DNA from: Schleiferia thermophila
Lineage (GTDB): Bacteria; Bacteroidota; Bacteroidia; Flavobacteriales; Schleiferiaceae
NCBI RefSeq assembly: GCF_003337435.1
Contig: NZ_QPJS01000004.1
Span: 114,618-178,617, forward strand
Length of the DNA: 64,000 nt
Direction: 5' to 3'
Under the pieces are notes generated by a model. The model had not been told where the DNA came from. It saw only the letters and a program-made list of their open reading frames with translations, and did not search any database. The stretch's first letter is position 1; the number at the start of each line of letters is the position of its first letter. Of the stretch, positions 45,101 to 55,100 are shown one piece after another. The position numbers and the translations under genes are program-made.

Positions 45101-47004
45101 TCTGTGCAACCACCAATCTAACAGGTGATGTCAACACATTTAATAATGAGTATTGCAAGGACGTTACCGGATTTGGCGTACTCCAAGTACCCTACTTTAC
45201 GAACTTTGATGATTGCAACTGGTCAGATAACGGAATTTTCTCTCAGGGAGGATTACGTCAGTGGGAGTTGGGGACACCCACTAAATCCTCCATAAACGCT
45301 GCACAATCAGCCCCCAACGCATGGGTCACTTCACTTTCGAATCCGTACAGAAACAATGCAGAGGAAATTCTCAGATTCCCTCAATTAGCTGGATTTGATA
45401 CCATCAGATTTCCGGAAATCAGATTTGCTCAGAATTTTTCCTTTAACGATGATGATGCCGGAGTGGTGGAATACGAAACGCCTCAAGGCTGGCAAATTTT
45501 AGGTGAATTGCCCTCGGGAGGTTGCAATCAGAATCTCGGTGTCAATTGGTACTGTACTTCACCTAATTTCGGTACAGTCAGCTCGCCGGTTTTCAACGGA
45601 AGACCTGCATTTAGCGGAAACTCAGGCGGCTGGATGAACAGTGCTTTTCCACTAAACATGTTTAACTTTAATCCTGCCCCATTGAATCTTAGGTTCCGAT
45701 TCAGGTCCAATGCTACTGGAACTGGCCAAGGATGGGCGATAGATAACTTCCAGATCTATGTACCTCCCCAAAATAGTGCGGCACCTGTCAATGTGACTAC
45801 TGTGACTCCTCTGATAGTACCCGGTATAAACAACCAGTTTGTAGTAACCATTCAGAATACAGGAGCTAAAAGATTGGATAGCTGTGAGGTACGAGTAAAA
45901 ATTGGCAACAATGTAGGGCCCTGGGAGAAAGTTATTTTCCCTGGCAATGGTCTAGAAGTAGATCAGACATTTAACTACACATATCAGGACCTTTGGATCA
46001 ATCCAACTTCAGGTGCTCATAATGTGTGTGCAGAAACCAGACTTCCCAATGGAAAGGCAGACAATCAGCCTTCAGATGACGAATTTTGCAAAACAATTGT
46101 TGTACTCCAAGAACTCAACATTGTTCAGGCTCCGGATTCATCTTTTTGCAACAATTTTGAAGGTCCAGGGGAGCCGAGCTGGGCAACCTACAATGCATTT
46201 ACCTATGGAAATGGTACTACCATATGGGAATTCGGTACACCTAACAATCCTCCCATTGTTGGTGCTTATTCTGGTACAAATGCATGGATGACAAGATTAA
46301 ACCAAAACTATAGAGACAGAGATAGCTCAGCTTTGTTTACACCTGTATTTCTGGTTGATTCAAATTTGGCTTACGAAATTAGCTTTATGCATTATTTTGT
46401 AACCGAAAAATTCCATGACGGAGGTATTGTAGAAGTATCAATGGACGGTGGTAATTCCTGGAAGCCAGTGGGTGGATTTAAACCACAGTCTTCCTGGTTC
46501 AATCAACCATACATCACTGGTTTGGAACTTATCAACCCTGGCTTTACTGGTAATTCCGGTGGTTGGGTTGAAGCGAAAACCACATTTAATTTCCAATTTT
46601 CTGGTAAAGCGATTTTTAGATTCAGATTTGGAAGTGATCAGAATATAAATGCTCCCGGATGGGCCATAGATGATTTTTGTCTTAAGGTGACCAGTAAAAG
46701 ACCTGAATTTTTTATCGGACTGGAAGATCGCGTCATCGATATAGCAGTAGTCGGAGAATTGTATCCCAATCCTGCATCACAGTTGGCTAATGTACCGGTT
46801 TATTTACCTAAATCCGGTCAGGTGCATGTTGCAGTGTACAATCTAGCAGGGCAGAAGGTTGTTGATTTTTCAGAACACTATTTTGAAGGTAGAGCAGATG
46901 TGCCTATCGGACTGGCAGGCCTTAGAGACGGTACATATGTGGTAAAAATTCATATAGAGGGTACTGAACATACACGAAAATTGGTAGTAAAGTCCAACAG
47001 ATAA
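42157..47004 (+). CDS. Large secreted modular protein with T9SS type A sorting domain
   Basis: A 1615-aa protein with a signal peptide (MKKGFFTLLWFSFIVSQAQ). Five similar modules of about 310 aa follow. Each has a jelly-roll-type domain that ends in a shared motif: WFLDDVKVE (about 231), IAIDNVRIYN (573), VAIDNLYVYN (881), WAIDNFQIYV (1193) and WAIDDFCLKV (1501). Each of the first four is followed by a CARDB/Ig-like linker with LxVxxxxGDxxxxNN-type ends (GDVDKTNDT, GDVNTFNNE). The C-terminal 90 residues hold the sorting signal: GELYPNPAS (Tyr 1536), VAVYNLAGQKVVDF, LRDGTYVVKIHIEGTEHTRKLVV. It should be exported through T9SS and fixed to, or released from, the surface. The ligand is unknown. 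Confidence 0.9.
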   Translation: MKKGFFTLLWFSFIVSQAQPVISTAYLENFDSATIKGTTYKGMGTGTAGPNFQWSISNQLQVSTPNSYTSKPVGGTQDTIFFETDAFSTVGNTFARLTFKHIAKILFVDRAILQISTNNGATWTTFVPNNPNASPPVPGNVVYLGLSESYRTLGYFNDLSYSGININNSTNIWDGPTGNTFPTNNWWVEETFDISALACGTTGFPQVKLRFACAFPFGNDGNPNRPLKAGWFLDDVKVEVSTCELYNPTATFSLGVSPPYNNHPLAGQFAPGNYPIGIRIQDNIRADSALLYYRINNGPWQLKFMIPDASMPVTNRVFRDTIFNLTVGDTVDYYIIGKDTCKNEVRMPANAPVSFYTFWIMPPPPGKCIPGWQPGNPVNPNIIYPTASNPWVESFESADWVPGTAGGAGTTYRGTFPTAVGQNWSVTPPNNQAPNNYAWAIMGGNQPTPSPGTGPSGAQNGSKYIYTWGERGTTGQQTILETPCIQLPSDSCTALEFFYHMFGTNMGSLRVDIDTSSGTTSTWINGIFTISGQQHSSKSAPYTRAVVNIKPFTGKFVKFRFVATRGNGILSDIAIDNVRIYNPTTDDARLMEVLKPQNGFCGYTSTEDVQVRVQSLGCDTLKAIPIAFRINNGPIIWDTIKQNLITAQQIIYTLTPKANLSTPNTTYNIKVWVAVPGDVDKTNDTLDLVIFHPPSHSTFPLLVNFDGTGNVPGNFSVPGNYGTLATTAWERIPNPTGTSFNQYAWGVGKGLPHPIENTGPISDWSNYGNYLFARGNFQFGSPATLQSLCLNFSGMTNPVVSFYYYMYAPDVDSLVVKFLEDGGNNWITPTGGRIVNTGANSHTNHTSTWIYREFSMQAFANKFGRIQVQAHRKSGGSATLVAIDNLYVYNKIANDAGIENIQPPGLGVPAGTGQLPTFTIRNFGTQTLTSIPITYTITPYCGSGAGTPVTYNATWTGNLAPNATVQFTPQTSPVWPTGRFKICATTNLTGDVNTFNNEYCKDVTGFGVLQVPYFTNFDDCNWSDNGIFSQGGLRQWELGTPTKSSINAAQSAPNAWVTSLSNPYRNNAEEILRFPQLAGFDTIRFPEIRFAQNFSFNDDDAGVVEYETPQGWQILGELPSGGCNQNLGVNWYCTSPNFGTVSSPVFNGRPAFSGNSGGWMNSAFPLNMFNFNPAPLNLRFRFRSNATGTGQGWAIDNFQIYVPPQNSAAPVNVTTVTPLIVPGINNQFVVTIQNTGAKRLDSCEVRVKIGNNVGPWEKVIFPGNGLEVDQTFNYTYQDLWINPTSGAHNVCAETRLPNGKADNQPSDDEFCKTIVVLQELNIVQAPDSSFCNNFEGPGEPSWATYNAFTYGNGTTIWEFGTPNNPPIVGAYSGTNAWMTRLNQNYRDRDSSALFTPVFLVDSNLAYEISFMHYFVTEKFHDGGIVEVSMDGGNSWKPVGGFKPQSSWFNQPYITGLELINPGFTGNSGGWVEAKTTFNFQFSGKAIFRFRFGSDQNINAPGWAIDDFCLKVTSKRPEFFIGLEDRVIDIAVVGELYPNPASQLANVPVYLPKSGQVHVAVYNLAGQKVVDFSEHYFEGRADVPIGLAGLRDGTYVVKIHIEGTEHTRKLVVKSNR

Positions 47005-47018
47005 AAACCATCAACTAT

Positions 47019-47057
47019 AAAGCCGTTGCATTTTTTGATGCGACGGCTTTTTGTTTT
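47019..47057 (+). terminator. Intrinsic terminator of T9SS cargo gene
   Basis: AAAGCCGTTGCAT (47019-47031) pairs with ATGCGACGGCTTT (47038-47050), with one T-G wobble, and is followed by a T-rich run to 47057. Confidence 0.88.
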
Positions 47058-47120
47058 TAAAGCTTAAAACCTGTTTTTATACTCTGAAAAATGAGCTGAC
47101 TGTCAATGAAAAGAATCAGC

Positions 47121-48116
47121 TTAGAGCAGTTCCTGAAGTGCTCTTTGGATTATTTCGTCTGTAGTCAGGTCGCTCCAGTCAAAAGCTACTTGGATCTGTG
47201 GGGGTACGCCGTCTTCAGCATAATTATTTCCCTTAAGATCAAGAAGTTGACTTATTGAAAATCGGTATCTCCATCCATTGGGGAGTTGTCCTCCGTTCGG
47301 TAAACCTCCACCACCACCGGTAGTATCTCCCACAAGAGTCACATTTGGCAAGGCAAGTGTTAGCACAGCACAAAATGTGGTGGCACTGTACGAACCCCTG
47401 TCAATTAATATCATTACCGGTTTTAGATATTGAACCTTGCCGGAAGGAGTCAAGAAAAAGTTTTCTTTTGGCCCGAATTGATCGTGTGCTGGCCCATTTC
47501 GTGTAATGGTATATCCAGCCAGAGTTTTTTCTTCAGTAAAACGGCTTAAAAGTTTGGTCACATTGAAAATATTACCTCCTCCATTAGCTCTAAGGTCAAT
47601 GATCAGACCTTTTGTATCCCTGTATCGTTGGAGAACGAAGTCCCATTGTGCATTGGTAAAATCGTTCAGAAAACTCGAATACCGAATATATCCTACTGCT
47701 CCGTCGGCTAAAAAGTCATGCAGAAATGGTCCCGTAGACCATGCATTGGGGATGTAGTGTTCAAGAACTGTACGTCTGTTAAAATTTTCCGGGTGGCGAA
47801 GTGCTACATTATATCGCGAAACATTAAAAGGTGCAATCAAATTGGTGTGATCGTCACGAAGGGTGTTGAGCATTTGTGATAATACATCGAAAAGTTCAAA
47901 CTCTGTACTTTGAGAAGAGAGTTTAGGTTTTAAGGTATCGTAAACGGTTTTCCAGTCAATATTTTTAAGCTGAAAATACGAATATTTTTTATCTACTTCC
48001 GTCCATAAATACTCAAAATTAACCAAAGGATCAGTAGTTGCAAGGTCTTTTTCAAACAGTACTTTTTCGCACGCAAGAAGTGTAAAAAGGCTGAAAAGAG
48101 CAAAAGTCTGCTTCAT
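47121..48116 (-). CDS. S41-family protease-like lipoprotein
   Basis: This 331-aa protein has a lipoprotein signal with lipobox LLAC (Cys 16). The S41 C-terminal-processing-peptidase fold is seen in KGLIIDLRANGGGNIFN (about residues 173-189), the nucleophile block MILIDRGSYSATTFCAVL, and VTLVGDTTGGGGGLPNGGQL. The PDZ domain of CtpA-type proteases is not obvious, as in the tricorn-like/S41B short forms. A cell-envelope processing role is likely. Its start overlaps the upstream exported-protein gene by 4 nt, so the two form a pair. Confidence 0.85.
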   Translation of the reverse strand: MKQTFALFSLFTLLACEKVLFEKDLATTDPLVNFEYLWTEVDKKYSYFQLKNIDWKTVYDTLKPKLSSQSTEFELFDVLSQMLNTLRDDHTNLIAPFNVSRYNVALRHPENFNRRTVLEHYIPNAWSTGPFLHDFLADGAVGYIRYSSFLNDFTNAQWDFVLQRYRDTKGLIIDLRANGGGNIFNVTKLLSRFTEEKTLAGYTITRNGPAHDQFGPKENFFLTPSGKVQYLKPVMILIDRGSYSATTFCAVLTLALPNVTLVGDTTGGGGGLPNGGQLPNGWRYRFSISQLLDLKGNNYAEDGVPPQIQVAFDWSDLTTDEIIQRALQELL

Positions 48117-49018
48117 AGTTGTTTGATTTTTCTTTCGAAATAATACGAAAATCCCATCCGATGAACGGCCATCTGGAAAGCTTCAAACTGACCGGGTGCA
48201 TGGGCCGCATCCCAATGATAAAAAAGCGAAAAAGCATTTCCGTTGTACAAATACCAAAGCCATTCGAGCCGGGTTTGTAATCGCCAGCCATTCATATTCC
48301 AGCGATAATTTTGTAATGCCCAGTTCAGTGGGCTAGTTTCCGTGCCGATGATTTCTCCATCGTAAGCATAGGCATAGCCGGGGCGGTAGTTAAAATTCAG
48401 AATTCCTGAATTTATCTGTACATGTAGCTCACGTCTTCTGGCGGGCAGCATAAATTTGAATAGATAGAAGTTGAGCTTTTTGTCTTTTAACCGGCTGAAA
48501 TCCCTGACCAACGAGGCAGCAATCATCAAATTGGCTATATTCTCAAGTCCGAGAGCATTGTTAAAGAGTCCTTGATTCACTCGAATGTTTTGTGTAGAAT
48601 TAAATGCAGGACCCACTTTAATTCTGAATTGGTCGTTTGAAATTTTTCTAATGAAGAAAAGATGGTGATAATACAGATTTATTGTGTTGAAAACACTAAA
48701 TCCTCCTGACTGCAATACATCGCTGTTTGGTACAGAGGCAAAGGTTGAAAAAATACCGAAGCTAAGTTCGAGTCTCTCATCAGTACGTCCGGACCGATAC
48801 AGGGCATTGGTAGAAACTGATAGTCCGGGGCCATTGTAGAAGAGTGGTGAAGTAGCAAAGTCTCTGAAAGTAGCTAAACTGAAGGCCATTTGTCCTGAAA
48901 AATACATACGTCCGGAGCCGTCATCAAATGCCCCAGAAGGAGGAAAGTGTGCCGCTTGCTGAGCCTGAACACCCAAATAAGAAGCAGTAAAAACCAGATG
49001 CAGAATGCGATGAAACAT
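48113..49018 (-). CDS. Exported protein, probable outer-membrane beta-barrel
   Basis: About 301 aa from the ATG at 49018 (MFHRILHLVFTASYLGVQAQ), which gives a signal peptide; an upstream in-frame ATG at 49075 does not. The mature part alternates polar and aromatic residues in strands of about ten (LELSFGIFSTFA; FRIKVGPAFNSTQ; WRLQTRLEWLWYLYNGN). It ends with an aromatic-rich tail (RMGFSYYFERKIK), as barrel proteins do. No family is recognised with confidence. It shares a 4-nt overlap with the S41 lipoprotein gene. Confidence 0.72.
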   Translation of the reverse strand: MFHRILHLVFTASYLGVQAQQAAHFPPSGAFDDGSGRMYFSGQMAFSLATFRDFATSPLFYNGPGLSVSTNALYRSGRTDERLELSFGIFSTFASVPNSDVLQSGGFSVFNTINLYYHHLFFIRKISNDQFRIKVGPAFNSTQNIRVNQGLFNNALGLENIANLMIAASLVRDFSRLKDKKLNFYLFKFMLPARRRELHVQINSGILNFNYRPGYAYAYDGEIIGTETSPLNWALQNYRWNMNGWRLQTRLEWLWYLYNGNAFSLFYHWDAAHAPGQFEAFQMAVHRMGFSYYFERKIKQL

Positions 49019-49179
49019 GGCAAATTTTTGTAAATTTAAAAAGTTGAACGGCGATTTAAATGCAATTATCTGCATATTTTAATATGTATCAGAGTTTCTG
49101 GTCACTCATTAATAAAAATGAACGAATTTCATCGATACATTTCAAGCACACATATGAACTTGTTGATAGATAGAATCTA

Positions 49180-49680
49180 ATGAAAAGACCAGTTTTAAAA
49201 CTTACACCTAAACCGATGGATTACATCATTCAATTGATAACCTGGTGTTTTCTGTTATTTCTTTGGAGTTTGTTTTTTTATTATTATGGGATTTTACCTG
49301 ATGAAATTCCGGTTCACTTTGATTTTGGGGGTCATCCTGACCAGTATGGTTCCAAGGCTATTTTAATAAGTCTTCCACTTTTAGCTACGCTTTTAGTTGC
49401 AGGCATTTCTGTATTGGTTCGATTTCCGCATTATTTCAATTATTTGGTAGAAATTACACAGGAGAATGCGCGGATTCAATACACTTATGCTACTCGATTG
49501 CTCCGGTTTATAAGTCTTTTACTTGCACTGTTGTTTACTGCTATTTTTTATGAGGTTATTTATGTTTCGCTGTACCGACAAGCCTTTTTTGGTTGGATTA
49601 TATTGGTTGTAGTCCTAGGTTTGTTGCTTGCAATGATGATAGTGTACTTCATCAATGCAAGTAAGGATCCGACAAACTAA
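49180..49680 (+). CDS. DUF1648-domain membrane protein
   Basis: A 166-aa protein with about four membrane segments. The DUF1648 signature is PDEIPVHFDFGGHPDQYGSK (residues about 45-64), which lies between the first two segments. Family members include the SdpI-type immunity/signalling proteins, but this short form has no SdpI-specific partner nearby. The gene stands alone and converges with the glycosyltransferase gene at 49708. Confidence 0.82.
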   Translation: MKRPVLKLTPKPMDYIIQLITWCFLLFLWSLFFYYYGILPDEIPVHFDFGGHPDQYGSKAILISLPLLATLLVAGISVLVRFPHYFNYLVEITQENARIQYTYATRLLRFISLLLALLFTAIFYEVIYVSLYRQAFFGWIILVVVLGLLLAMMIVYFINASKDPTN

Positions 49681-49707
49681 AATTTCTAAGCACTCTATAA
49701 AAGGTGT

Positions 49708-50802
49708 TTATAAAATTTTCCTGTAGAAATGCTCCCAATGGTGGCGGATAATTTCTGGTCTGAAGTTTTCTGCATGGCTTTTGGCTCGTTTGTGTAGCTC
49801 GGAAAGAAGAGTTTTGTCGTTCCACAGTTGAAGTATCAGGTCGGCCAGTTGTTCGGGTGAGCCATCTGTTTGTAATTCTGGGAGTCCGGAAGATTCTGTG
49901 AGACAGGGTGATGGCCCGGTTATACAGGCGCGCCCGGCAGCAGCAGATTCCAAAGGAGGTAGTCCAAATCCCTCTGCTACTGATGGATATACCGTAAATT
50001 CTGAGTGGTAATACCAGGCGGCTATCTCCGCAGGTCTGCTTGCAGTGGTATGAAAAAGTAGATTTTTTTGGCTGAGGCGGCTGAGCAAAGGCTGAACCTT
50101 GTGTTTGTACTTCTTTTTTATCCGGCCAATCAATACAAGCGGAACCCTGGTTTTTTCAACAGCATTTAACAGAGATAGGGTATTTTTTCGAGGCTCAATG
50201 GTCCCCACACATAGAATGAAGTTTTTGTAAGGCGGTTTTATCAGTGATTGACAATTTTCTGCTGAGAAATATTCCGGATGTACACTTTGATACATCACTG
50301 TACAACGGGACCGGTCTATGATGTAGTGTTGGCAGAGCTGATCCAATGTTTCCTGACTGATGCATACAATTTGGTGTGCTGATGCAATGGCCCGCTTCAA
50401 CTTATAGTCATGCATCCAGCGGTCGAATGCAGTGTAGTCATTCGGACGGGTTCGAAACAGAACATCGTGAATGGTCACTACCACTTTCCCTTTGAAATGT
50501 CGGATATCAGCAGGCAATTCGGCCGACAATCCATGAAAGATGTCTGCTTTCACCCGTTGAGCTACTCTTCCCAGGCCAAACCTTCGCCACGCTAATGGTG
50601 CAAGTTGCCATAAGCCTTTTGGCAAAATTGTTTGGATTTTTTCAGTCTTAAGCCTTGTATCTGAGATTTTTATGGAAGGAGTAAGGGCAAAAATTTCTTG
50701 TACATCGGGTAATGAAGCTGTCATTGCCAGATGATTGCGTGCATAGCTGCCCAAGCCTGTAGTATTTACATAAGCTCTTTTGGCCTCAAAAGCGATCGTC
50801 AT
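49708..50802 (-). CDS. Glycosyltransferase family 4 protein
   Basis: A 364-aa GT-B enzyme close to bacterial mannosyltransferases of the WbaZ/WbdA type. It starts MTIAFEAKRAYVNTTGLGSYARN and carries VVTIHDVLFRTRPNDYT. The donor domain has FILCVGTIEPRKNTLSLLNAV, VYPSVAEGFGLPPLESAAAG with the E-x7-E motif, and CLTESSGLPEL. It begins 36 nt after the tolC-like stop on the same strand, so read-through from the efflux operon is possible. A functional link to efflux is not implied. Confidence 0.88.
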   Translation of the reverse strand: MTIAFEAKRAYVNTTGLGSYARNHLAMTASLPDVQEIFALTPSIKISDTRLKTEKIQTILPKGLWQLAPLAWRRFGLGRVAQRVKADIFHGLSAELPADIRHFKGKVVVTIHDVLFRTRPNDYTAFDRWMHDYKLKRAIASAHQIVCISQETLDQLCQHYIIDRSRCTVMYQSVHPEYFSAENCQSLIKPPYKNFILCVGTIEPRKNTLSLLNAVEKTRVPLVLIGRIKKKYKHKVQPLLSRLSQKNLLFHTTASRPAEIAAWYYHSEFTVYPSVAEGFGLPPLESAAAGRACITGPSPCLTESSGLPELQTDGSPEQLADLILQLWNDKTLLSELHKRAKSHAENFRPEIIRHHWEHFYRKIL

Positions 50803-50838
50803 ATTACATGTTGGATGTGCGGTAGCGATGTATCAATA

Positions 50839-52155
50839 TCAGATAGGGAGGTTTTCTGTAATTTGACCGGTATAGAGCATTAATTCCAGGTAGGAAATAA
50901 GGCTTTGCAGATAGGATCGCTCCAATCTTAGTTTGGCATTGAGCAGAGAGGTTTGGGCGTTTCTGTATTCGAGATCGCTTATTTTTCCCTCAATATATTG
51001 TTGTTCAGCTATTTGAGCCTGTAGAGCTACAGATTCCTGGTTTTCAGTCTCAAGATTATACACAGCCAGATTCACGGATAGTTGATGGTATGCGTTTTCA
51101 AAAATTTCGCGAAGCTGAAATTCCAAATTTTTTATTTCCAGAGCAGCGTTTTCTGTTTCCAGTTGCATAGCTTTACGTCGGTTTCGGTCGGCCATACCAT
51201 TAAAGAGGTTCCAGCGGAAAAAGATACCTGTATTGGAGCCATTGCTAATAAGCGATTTCAGGACACCGATTTCATTTTGCTGACGGTTGATACTGTATTC
51301 GCCGAATACGCCAATCTGTGGTAAAAAGTCAGCAAGCTGAGCTTTTTCTGCTTGTTTGGATTGACTTAGTCGCAGGCGTGCCATGGTGAGCTCAGTATTT
51401 TGAGTATAAAGCTGTTCTAGCCAGGTAACCTTAGGAGGAAGTTCGAGCAATGGGAAGGTCGCGGGGTCAATTTCGTTGGGCATAAAAGGCTCACCTGTAA
51501 GCCGTGCGATGTGATTTTGAAATTGCTGGAGGGTAAGCTGCTCCCGCAGGTAGGTTGCACTGTCCTGGTTGAAGTCTTGTTCAGCGAGGAGCAAGTCAAG
51601 TCGGGATACTTTGCCGGATTGGAATTTGGCTCTGGTCAGATGTAGTCTGTTTTTGCTAAGCTGAAGGTTTTGTGCAGAATGAAGCAGAATGTTGCGCTGA
51701 ATCAGATAGCTATAGTATGTGGTGATCAATTCGAAAAGTGAATTTTCCACGGCTGCTCTGAGAGAAGCATCAGCAAGGAGTTCTTGCAGTTTGAGATTGT
51801 TTTTGAGAGCAAACATTCTCAGACCGTCAAATACCAGCCATTCAAGTCTGGCGTTGCTGTTAATGCCCTGGCTTCTGGCATTTTCGGCTGAGCTTTTTTG
51901 GCCTGAAAAAAATTCGAGGTCGGTGTTTTGAATGCTTTGGTTGGCACCGGCCACAATATCAACTACAGGTAGCATGCCTGCTTGTCCGGGATTGTTGAGC
52001 AGATCAGCTATTTTCAGGTTGTTTCTGGCTATTTGAATCCCTGGGTGATTGGTAAGCACTTTTTCCATCAATTGGCGAAGCTCCTCTTTTTGAGCATTTA
52101 GGGATAATGTCAGAAAAAATGCCAAAAGGATAGTGCCGGGTTTAAAGGTTTTCAT
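50839..52155 (-). CDS. TolC-family outer-membrane efflux protein
   Basis: About 438 aa from the ATG at 52155 (MKTFKPGTILLAFFLTLSLNAQ), which gives a signal peptide; a longer frame from 52236 lies inside the pump gene and is rejected. The two halves share long amphipathic helices with the outer-membrane efflux-protein pattern (EKVLTNHPGIQIARNNLKIA; SRLDLLLAEQDFNQDSATYL; ISDLEYRNAQTSLLNAKLRL). It should form the outer-membrane channel for the pump encoded upstream, whose stop it overlaps by 14 nt. Confidence 0.93.
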   Translation of the reverse strand: MKTFKPGTILLAFFLTLSLNAQKEELRQLMEKVLTNHPGIQIARNNLKIADLLNNPGQAGMLPVVDIVAGANQSIQNTDLEFFSGQKSSAENARSQGINSNARLEWLVFDGLRMFALKNNLKLQELLADASLRAAVENSLFELITTYYSYLIQRNILLHSAQNLQLSKNRLHLTRAKFQSGKVSRLDLLLAEQDFNQDSATYLREQLTLQQFQNHIARLTGEPFMPNEIDPATFPLLELPPKVTWLEQLYTQNTELTMARLRLSQSKQAEKAQLADFLPQIGVFGEYSINRQQNEIGVLKSLISNGSNTGIFFRWNLFNGMADRNRRKAMQLETENAALEIKNLEFQLREIFENAYHQLSVNLAVYNLETENQESVALQAQIAEQQYIEGKISDLEYRNAQTSLLNAKLRLERSYLQSLISYLELMLYTGQITENLPI

Positions 52156-55100
52156 TGTTCTTTTTACCGGTGAGTATGAGATATAAAGATGGAATGACAA
52201 ATAGTGTGAGGACCAACGAAAACAGCAATCCACCAATGACTACTACCCCCATAGGAATTCGCGAAGTTGCACCGCTGCCAAGTGCAAATGCAATGGGCAC
52301 TGCACCTAGAATTGTTGCCATCGAAGTCATTAGAATTGGGCGAAGACGTTGAACAGAGGCTTCGAGCACTGCTTTTTTGATGCTTTTGCCTTGGAGTTTC
52401 TTTTGATTGGCAAATTCTACGATAAGAATGCCATTTTTGGTGACGATTCCAATGAGTACTATTATTCCAATCTGACTGAAAATATTGATGGTATGACCGG
52501 TGATGTAAAGCGAGAGCACAGCTCCTGTAATGGCGAGGGGCACTGTAAGCATGATGATCAGTGGGTCGCGAAAACTTTCAAACTGTGCAGCCAATACTAA
52601 ATATACCAGTAACAAAGCAAAAATGAAAGCAAAATTGAGACTTCCGCTGCTTTCTTCAAACTCTTTAGAAGGACCTGCCAGCGTATAGGTAAAGGTATCG
52701 TCCAGAACTTCACGTCCGATTTTTTTCATTGCCTCAATGCCTTGACCCAGGGTAACGCCTGGGGCGGGATTGGCAGATACCGTGGCTGATACATATCTGT
52801 TGAAGCGGTACAATACCGGTGGCGATGCATTTTCTTCGTAACTGATAAGATTTGACAGAGGTATGAGTTGGTCTCGGTTGTTCCGCACATATACCTTTTC
52901 AAAATCGGATGGTTCATCGCGATACAAGCGGTCTGCTTGTCCGATGACCTGATATTGACGGTTGTTCATTATAAAATATCCGAATCGCTGACCGGTAAAC
53001 ATGAGCTGTAGGGTTTGGGCAATGTCGGCAATGGAGACACCAAGCGTGGCAGCTCTTTCGCGGTTGATGGATATGTTCATCTCCGGCTTGTTGAATTTCA
53101 GATTGACATCTACAAACTGAAACATTCCAGAGGAGTTGGCTTTTTCTATAAATTCCGGTAATACCTCTGTCAATCGCTCAAAGTTTGGCGCTTGTATCAC
53201 GTATTGAACGGGAAGTGAAGTGAATCTGTTACCCCCAATTGTCTGGTCCTGAGCTACAAAAGCTCTTGCAAAATTGTATCGTTTGAGGTGTTGGCTTAGC
53301 TCGTCCGCCAGTTGTTGTTGAGATTTTGTTCGTTTCGAAGGGTCTTTGAGTGTAAGTCTAACAAAGCCTGAATTGACTGAAATAGAGGCACCAAATCCAG
53401 GAGAGGTAACACAGAGTAAGTGTTCCTTTTCAGAGAGTGTATCTGTAAGTTCTATAAGGTCTGTCATGTACTCAAACATGCTTTCATAGGAGGTTCCTTC
53501 AGGCGCTGTGGCGATGATTCGAAGCCTGCTTTTATCTTCAAGTGGTGCCAGTTCCGTAGGGGTTTTTGAGCCGATCCATACAATGAGTACTAAACTGACT
53601 ATCAAAATGGCTATGGAGATAGCGGGTTTGTTTAAAAATTTGCCTAATAAATATTGATAGCGTCTGTTCAGCGAAACAAAAAAAGCTTCGGAAACCTTGT
53701 AAAATTGAGATTCACTTTGTCTTCGTCTCAGCAACCGGGAGCTGAGCATGGGTGTGAGGGTGAGGGAAATAAAGGTGGAAATGATGACCGCACCTGATAC
53801 CACAATGGCAAATTCACGGAAAAGTTTACCAGTGATGCCCTGCAGGAAAACAATGGGCATGAATACTGCTACAAGTGTGACAGTGGTCGAGATAATGGCG
53901 AAAAAAATCTCAGCGGCACCTTTATGGGCAGCTTTGATGGGTTTATCTCCTTTTTCAATCTTGGCATAAATGTTTTCCATCATCACAATGGCATCGTCCA
54001 CAACCAAACCGGTAGCCAGCACAATGCCTAACAGAGTGAGAATGTTGATGGTGTAATCGAATATATAAATAACAAAGAAAGTCCCTATCAGGGATACCGG
54101 GATAGCAATGATGGGGATAAATGTGGTGCGCCAGTTTCTCAAAAACAAATATATGACCAATACTACCAACAAGAAGGCAATAATGATGGTGTTTTGCACT
54201 TCCTTTATCGCTTTTCGGACAGGAACGGTACTGTCGAAGGCGATGCCAAGTTTCAGATCATCCGGGAGTTCCTTACTTATTTTTTCAACTTTTTCATAAA
54301 CTCTGTCGGCCAGTTCGATTACATTTACTCCTGGTTGAGGTGTAATGGCAACACCAATCATGGGCTGCCCTCCATTGCCTCTGAGTAAGGAACGTTCGTT
54401 TTCAGGCCTGAGTTCGGCTACTCCAATATCTCTTAAACGTACAATCCGGCTGTTTCTTTCAACGATTATCAGGTCGTTAAATTCTTCGGTGGTGGTCAGT
54501 CTGCCCATGGTTTTTACGGAGAGTTCTGTGCGAAACCCTTCAACTCTTCCTGCAGGAATTTCTACGTTTTGCCTGCTGAGCGCTGATTGGATGTCTTGTG
54601 GAGTTATGCCGTAGTGAGCCATTTTGAGCGGATCGAGAGTCAGTTTCATGGAGTATCTTTTCTCACCCCAGATGTTTATTTCGCTCACTCCGGGAATGTT
54701 TTGGAGTCGTTCTTTGAAGATGTTGATACCTATATCTGTGAGCTCAAGCAGATTGCGCTTGTCGCTTTGTACAGTAATGGAAACTACAGGATCGGCATTG
54801 GCATCTGATTTTACTACTATTGGTGGGTCGCAGTCAGCCGGTAGCCTTCGTATCGCTCTGGATACTCTGTCGCGCACATCATTAGCAGCATCTTCCAGGG
54901 ATACTTCCAGGTCAAATTCGACACTTATGGTACTTCGGCCTTCACTACTTGTAGATGTGATGGATTTGATTCCGGAGATGCCATTAATAGATTCCTCCAA
55001 CGGATCGGTAATTTGGGATTCAATTACCTCGGCATTAGCTCCGGGATAATTTGTAGTGACCGTAACAACCGGCGGATCTACCGAAGGTAGCTCTCTGACA

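Noticed and set aside
49180-49680. DUF1648 protein as an SdpI-type immunity protein of a toxin system
   Set aside because: No toxin or SdpR-like gene lies next to it, and the protein is the short four-helix form.
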